NCBI GenBank assembly: GCA_900321955.1
Contig: ONXX01000007.1
Location: 1-17,395, forward strand
DNA length: 17,395 nt
Origin: an uncultured Bacillota bacterium
GTDB lineage: Bacteria > Bacillota_I > Bacilli_A > Erysipelotrichales > Erysipelotrichaceae
Reading direction: 5' to 3'
Shown here: positions 13,158-17,395 of the stretch, piece by piece
Layout: every line of letters starts with the position of its first letter
How positions within the stretch are numbered: position 1 is the first letter of the stretch
Notes under the pieces: generated by a model
The model's database searches: none
Told to the model about the DNA's origin: nothing
The model's input: the letters and a program-made list of their open reading frames with translations, nothing else
Translations under genes and position numbers: made by a program

Positions 13158-14834
13158 CTAATGGTTTAATACGTAATCCGTATCGATGAGATTGATCAGA
13201 TGTTCGCTCACCCTCTTGGTGTCGTTGCAGATCTTCAGATACTCACCGCTGCTGATTGGCGTCAGTTCGTTGTCATTCAGCCTCTTGATGTATTTCTTTA
13301 CCATGAGGTTGGACAAACTCAAAATGGAATCACGCAGGTCTTTGATTTCCTTATTGACCTTGTGTTTGTCTTCCTTATACAGATCGATGATCACTAAGAA
13401 AAGCTTGTTGATCAGATTACGCGTTCTTTCAATCTCTGTGCTGATCGTCTCATCGAAGGCATTTCCTTCCAGATTCTTGGCATAGGCCGACAGGTTCTGG
13501 GCATAGTCACCCACTCTTTCCAGATCGGCAATTGCCTTATAGCTGGATGAAAGATAACGCGTATCCTTTTTATTCAACTTCGAGCTTTGGCCCAAGCGAA
13601 CAATCAGTTCAACCAGTTCCTTATTCAAGAAGTTGAGCTCCTTCTCGTTGTCATCCAGTTCATTCTGACGGCTGAAATCCAGATTCTTGACCATATCGAT
13701 CGAAATATTGAAATTCTGAATGGCGATCGAAGCCATATTGACGATCTCCTGTTTAATCTGTTCAACCGCGATGGAAGGCGTCGACATGATGTCTTCGTTA
13801 ATGAAGTAGAAGCGTTCCTTCTTTTCAGTCGGTGCTTCATCCTTGATGAGGGCCTCCGATAAAGCAACCAGTTTTTCCGTCAAAGGCAAGACGATGATGA
13901 CCGAAGCGATATTGAAGATCGTATGGAACATGGCCAGCTGCGTATGCGGCAAGCCCGGGAACATGTTTTCAAAGATGACGCCGAAGGACAAGGAACCGCC
14001 GGTGACCAGTTTCATGATCGTATCGATGATATAGACCAGAACAACACCGCCGATATTGAAGATCAGCTGCATCAAAGAGGTCCTCTTGGCATTGACGCTG
14101 TCTGATTTCATGCCTGCCAGCATACCGGTTAAACAAGTACCGACATTGGCACCCAAGGTCAGATAGATACCCTGAGAGATACTGATCAGACCAACCGCTA
14201 CCATCGAGATGGAGATCGATGTGATCGCCGTTGAACTTTGAATGATCGCCGTCAAAATGGCGCCCAGAATGATCAGCACAAGAGAAGAATTCACACCGGC
14301 GATCGTATTCTTTAAAGCCGGTGATGCGGCAAATTCCGTCATCGCACCTGACATGATGTCTAGTCCGGCAAACAGCAAGCCAAAACCGGTCAATACCGAA
14401 CCAAAGAGCTTGACCTTCTCCTTCTTGGCAAACATGGTGATAAACACACCAAAGCCGGCCAGTGAAGAAAACAAGAAGTTCAGGTCGATCTCTTTGCCGC
14501 CCATCAAACCTAAGGCAACCAATTGACCGGTTAACGTTGTACCGATCTCACCGCCGAAGATTATGGTAGCTGCCTGCTTCAAAGAGATGATATGGGCATT
14601 GACAAAACCGATCGTCATGACCGTCGTCGCGCCGGACGAATTGATCGCAATCGTCGCAGCTGCACCGATCAGGACGCCGACAATCTTATTATTGGATACT
14701 TTGGCAAGTAATTCCTTTAAACGGTCGGAACAGACAGCTTCCAGATTGGAAGACATGATGTCACAGCCGGTAAGAAAGATTCCGATACCTGCCAGCAAAT
14801 GTAAGAATTGTAATAAACCACTCGTATTTACCAA
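13158..14834 (-). CDS. Na+/phosphate symporter with PhoU-like domain
   Basis: A 558-residue NptA/YjbB-type sodium-phosphate cotransporter (PF02690). Two inverted repeats carry the signature segments INSSGATTVMTIGFVNA (about 64-80) and QSSTAITSISIS (199-210), and GGEIGTTLTGQL and GANVGTCLTGML follow each. About eight hydrophobic helices precede a cytoplasmic PhoU-like helical domain (about 360-545) with the metal-site motif IADLERVGDYAQN. It moves inorganic phosphate with Na+. The start is TTG at 14832-14834, with AGAGG eight bases upstream; no ATG is available nearby in frame. It is monocistronic, between terminators at 14941-14967 and 13065-13093. No pho box was identified. Confidence 0.93.
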   Translation of the reverse strand: MVNTSGLLQFLHLLAGIGIFLTGCDIMSSNLEAVCSDRLKELLAKVSNNKIVGVLIGAAATIAINSSGATTVMTIGFVNAHIISLKQAATIIFGGEIGTTLTGQLVALGLMGGKEIDLNFLFSSLAGFGVFITMFAKKEKVKLFGSVLTGFGLLFAGLDIMSGAMTEFAASPALKNTIAGVNSSLVLIILGAILTAIIQSSTAITSISISMVAVGLISISQGIYLTLGANVGTCLTGMLAGMKSDSVNAKRTSLMQLIFNIGGVVLVYIIDTIMKLVTGGSLSFGVIFENMFPGLPHTQLAMFHTIFNIASVIIVLPLTEKLVALSEALIKDEAPTEKKERFYFINEDIMSTPSIAVEQIKQEIVNMASIAIQNFNISIDMVKNLDFSRQNELDDNEKELNFLNKELVELIVRLGQSSKLNKKDTRYLSSSYKAIADLERVGDYAQNLSAYAKNLEGNAFDETISTEIERTRNLINKLFLVIIDLYKEDKHKVNKEIKDLRDSILSLSNLMVKKYIKRLNDNELTPISSGEYLKICNDTKRVSEHLINLIDTDYVLNH

Positions 14835-14940
14835 AATTCAAACCTCTATAATTAAAACTATATCAAAGATAGACAAAAATAACATTGAAAAAGACTTTCT
14901 TTACACAAAAATTACATCCCCTTTTTATGCCAAAAGCCAT

Positions 14941-14967
14941 TAAAAAAGTCCCGGATTTCCGGGACTT
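14941..14967 (-). terminator. intrinsic terminator of the PrsW-family gene
   Basis: A nine-base-pair perfect stem (AAGTCCCGG and CCGGGACTT) with a four-base loop and six T, starting seven bases past the stop at 14974. Confidence 0.88.
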
Positions 14968-14973
14968 AAGTTC

Positions 14974-15687
14974 TTATTCCTGTGTAAAGATCGGCCTTGT
15001 GTACGCCGGATCGTCCTTCTTTTTTCTGAGGAAAAAGAAGAGCGTGTAATACGTGCAGATGGTCTCTACGGCAACCAAGGCAAGTTCGACCATCGCTGTC
15101 CATTCAGGCAAGCCATCCTTCAAAAGGAAGTTGTAAGTTCCATGTAAAAGGATCGGAAGCAGGAAAGCGAGAACCTTGTATACCGTCTTCTTTTCTTCAA
15201 CTGCCTTGGAGTAGAAGTGCGCCATGATTAAGGCTTCAGGCACATGGCCCATCAAAACACCGCGGACGATGATCTGACCGGCATTGGAGGAAATGGCATA
15301 GATGACATCTTCCAGTAAGGCAAAGGAAAGAGCGGCAATCGTGATATAGGCATAGACGTCCAGACGGGAAGTCTTGCCGGTATCTTTGTAGATGTACTTT
15401 CTGGCGGCCAGGAATTTAGCAGTCTCTTCACATAAAGCGTTGATCACAAAGCACATGAACAGATTCTCGAGCATCGGATTGTTCTTACCCAGACCGAGGA
15501 AGACCCATGGAAGTCTCAGAACCAGGCCAAACAACATGACCAGAGCACAGATACCGAAGCCTGAGAACAGCAGTTTCTGACAGTCTTTATGATATACTTC
15601 ATCGTCTTTCCTGAAACTGCGCAGATAGAAGAACGTCAGGATCGACGGTATGAATGATAAAGCGCAAAGACTAAGTTGAATAATCAT
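14974..15687 (-). CDS. PrsW family intramembrane metalloprotease
   Basis: A 237-residue membrane protein with about seven hydrophobic segments and the PrsW motifs: EExxK as EETAK (Glu87, Glu88, Lys91), FALLEDVIYA with Glu126, and HxxxN as HGTYN (His182, Asn186), which together form the metal site of this family. His148 and His157 are in the intervening helix. PrsW cleaves the anti-sigma factor RsiW in Bacillus subtilis; no anti-sigma factor is near here, so the substrate is open. It has its own TATAAT promoter and a leader of roughly 36 bases carrying a run of seven G in the Shine-Dalgarno, and ends at a strong terminator. Confidence 0.88.
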   Translation of the reverse strand: MIIQLSLCALSFIPSILTFFYLRSFRKDDEVYHKDCQKLLFSGFGICALVMLFGLVLRLPWVFLGLGKNNPMLENLFMCFVINALCEETAKFLAARKYIYKDTGKTSRLDVYAYITIAALSFALLEDVIYAISSNAGQIIVRGVLMGHVPEALIMAHFYSKAVEEKKTVYKVLAFLLPILLHGTYNFLLKDGLPEWTAMVELALVAVETICTYYTLFFFLRKKKDDPAYTRPIFTQE

Positions 15688-15729
15688 TTGTTTATCCCCC
15701 CCTTAACCGTAAGACATATGCTATCTTTC

Positions 15730-15735
15730 ATTATA
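15730..15735 (-). promoter_or_regulatory. -10 element TATAAT of the PrsW-family gene
   Basis: TATAAT at 15735-15730 on the minus strand gives a start near 15723 and a conventional leader ending in AAGGGGGGG before the ATG at 15687. No good -35 box is seen. Confidence 0.5.
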
Positions 15736-15771
15736 CAATTCTCTCTTGATTCATTTCGAATTACTATCGGA

Positions 15772-17395
15772 TCATTGAAGTTCTTCGTAGAGCGGCAAGA
15801 GTTCAGAGGTCTCCGTATTGAAGTAGCCCCGATCCGTCAGCTTTAAAGTCGGAATACAGGTCAAGGACATCAGGCAGAAGTTCATGATGGAATTGCTGTG
15901 GACATAGCCCTGCCTGTCAAAGGCCTCCCGCAAGGAAATAAAGTCTTTCGCGGTTTCTTCCACCGTTTTCTTGGATAAAAAACCGGCAATTTCCAAAGCG
16001 ATCTGACCGGTAATCTTTCCATCCAACGCCGTCACGATGCCGCCCTTTAAATCAATGACCCGATTGGCCGCCAGCACCATGTCTTCTTCCTCATTTCCCA
16101 TGACAATCAGATCATGGGAATCGTGGTTGTAGCTGGAAGCACAGGCACCCTTCTTGATGGTCGGACCCATCGCAAAGCCATAGCCAATATGGCCATCCCG
16201 GCCATGCCTTTCTTTGACTAAGACCAGCTGACAGCCTGATTCTTTCCATAAAAGCCTGTGATCTTTGACTTCCATCTTCACAAAGACTTCATCGGAACGA
16301 TTATTATTCGGATACAGCTTCATCACCCGGACATTGACCACGCGGTCTTCACCATCGACAGGAATGATCAGATCTTCCTTTGTCAGATGTGCACAGTGCA
16401 TCGTATCTTCAAAGCGATGATCGAGACTGTATTCCTTATTCTCTTCTTTCTTTTTAGATATATCAAAAATGCAGGTCCCCTTCTTATAAGTCTTGGCGAT
16501 CTTAAGAGTATTTAATTCATCCAACAAGACAAAATCCGCCAGTTTGCCCGGCGCAATGACCCCGCGGTCTGACAGATTCATCCTTCTGGCCGGCGTGCAG
16601 GTGGCGCAATACACCGCATCTTCGGCGCGCATGCCCAAACCGATTGCCTTTCTTACGATCGCATCAAGATGCCCCTTGCTGTATAAGACATCCGGCAAGG
16701 TATCGTCGGTCACAAAACTGAAGTATTCATATAAATGGTTTTGACAGACAAAGTCGATGACTTCCTTGGTCACCATGACATCCTGTAATTGCACAAACAT
16801 GCCGTTTTCAAAGCGCTGTTTGAGTTCTTCCATATCATGGGTACAATGGTCGCTGCCGATGCCCAGATAGAGATATTTGGCCAGATCGAGATCGACCAGA
16901 GCCGGACAATGTCCTTCCAAAGGATAAAAAGGCTCTTTCTCATGAATGGCTTCAATGAACTTGCCGACCTCAGAATCGTTGTCCTCAATGATCTCCCGAT
17001 AATTCATCACTTCGCCCAGACAGATGACATTCTCTTTTGTTTTGAGCTTCATCATATCTTCACAAGTGATCGTGCCGCCGCTGGTCTCATACTCCCTTCC
17101 TAAGATCGGCACATTCCTCGATCATCGCCAGTACTCCATCCAACCCGCAGACATTGGCGATCTCATGCGGCTCCGAAACGATGGTCGTCAGACCATTTCC
17201 TGCTGTGTAGTGACAAAAGGCGGATGGCGTCACCATCGAAGATTCGATATGCATGTGGATATCGATGAGGCCCGGGATCATGTAGCGGCCTTCGCCATCG
17301 ATCGTCTTCTCAGCATTCACTTCATTCGAAAACTTCTTATCAATGTATAAGAATTTTCCGTCTTTGATGTAGACATCCGCTTCGACAAAATTCCT
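15772..17395 (-). pseudogene. ade: adenine deaminase, frame broken by an internal deletion (5' end outside window)
   Basis: This is an AdeC-type adenine deaminase (adenine to hypoxanthine, purine salvage) in two reading frames. The first frame runs in from the right edge and holds the N-terminal part: metal motif DIHMHIESSM, PHEIANVCG, and ends with IEECADLRKGV at a TGA (17087). The second frame, offset by one base, begins near 17112 and holds ETSGGTITCEDM, LGEVMNY, EGHCPAL, IGSDHC and the C-terminal TDRGYFNTE. In intact relatives about 17 residues, including a MLPSCVPAT strand, lie between these blocks; here only about ten bases do. This fits loss of roughly 41 bases out of frame. All other metal ligands survive, so inactivation or a sequencing error is recent. 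If real, the enzyme is lost. Confidence 0.82.

Noticed and set aside
12983..13189. 68-codon plus-strand open frame in the gap before the Na/Pi symporter
   Set aside because: Runs through the symporter terminator hairpin, lacks a ribosome site, and has no recognisable sequence.
17087..17124. Programmed frameshift in the adenine deaminase
   Set aside because: No slippery heptamer is seen and about 14 conserved residues are missing, so a simple ribosomal shift would not restore the protein.

Overview
The window reads as an ordinary chromosomal stretch of a moderate-GC Bacillota (Firmicutes) bacterium. Support comes from Shine-Dalgarno sequences of the AGGAGG type, sigma-A promoters (TTGACA/TATAAT), Firmicute-typical families (PcrA, DUF1836, NptA with a PhoU domain, PrsW, AdeC-type adenine deaminase) and short hairpin-plus-T terminators. 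An Erysipelotrichia-like gut or oral organism is my best guess, at low confidence. I see no rRNA, tRNA, CRISPR array, insertion sequence or phage gene. No stretch over 300 bases lacks a gene; the longest intergenic gap, about 195 bases, lies between positions 12963 and 13158.

Layout. Positions 1-3275 (minus) are a compact operon: NUDIX hydrolase, AAA ATPase-CYTH fusion, then the DNA helicase PcrA, which runs off the left edge. Diverging from it across only 36 bp (3276-3311), a class I rRNA-type methyltransferase and an RluA-family pseudouridine synthase (3312-4813, plus) share a GTGA overlap. Positions 4810-6911 (minus) hold a patatin-like phospholipase and a lipoprotein with two thioredoxin folds, joined by an ATGA overlap. 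A rhomboid protease diverges from them at 6993-7556. Positions 7557-8370 (minus) are a MntP-type manganese exporter and a small unknown protein. A GNAT acetyltransferase follows at 8422-8892. Positions 8946-11828 (minus) form the most unusual unit: a consensus promoter, a 21-codon ORF with competing hairpins, a 52-residue membrane protein, a LURP-one/Tubby-like protein, a DUF1836 regulator and a 524-residue membrane-anchored protein. Positions 11924-12963 (minus) hold a small two-helix membrane protein, a zinc-ribbon DUF1801 protein and a low-molecular-weight tyrosine phosphatase. Positions 13158-14834 encode an Na/Pi symporter, 14974-15687 a PrsW-family protease, and 15772-17395 an adenine deaminase broken by an apparent out-of-frame deletion and open at the right edge.

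The main pattern that cuts across genes is in transcription signals. Four start codons (3275 minus, 3312 plus, 6911 minus, 6993 plus) are each preceded by exactly TAAAAT plus six bases, which puts the expected transcription start on the first base of the start codon: apparent leaderless mRNAs. A fifth (8892 minus) has TATAAT plus seven bases. Elsewhere, conventional leaders with strong Shine-Dalgarno sequences are used. In three places a terminator T-tract runs almost directly into the next promoter.
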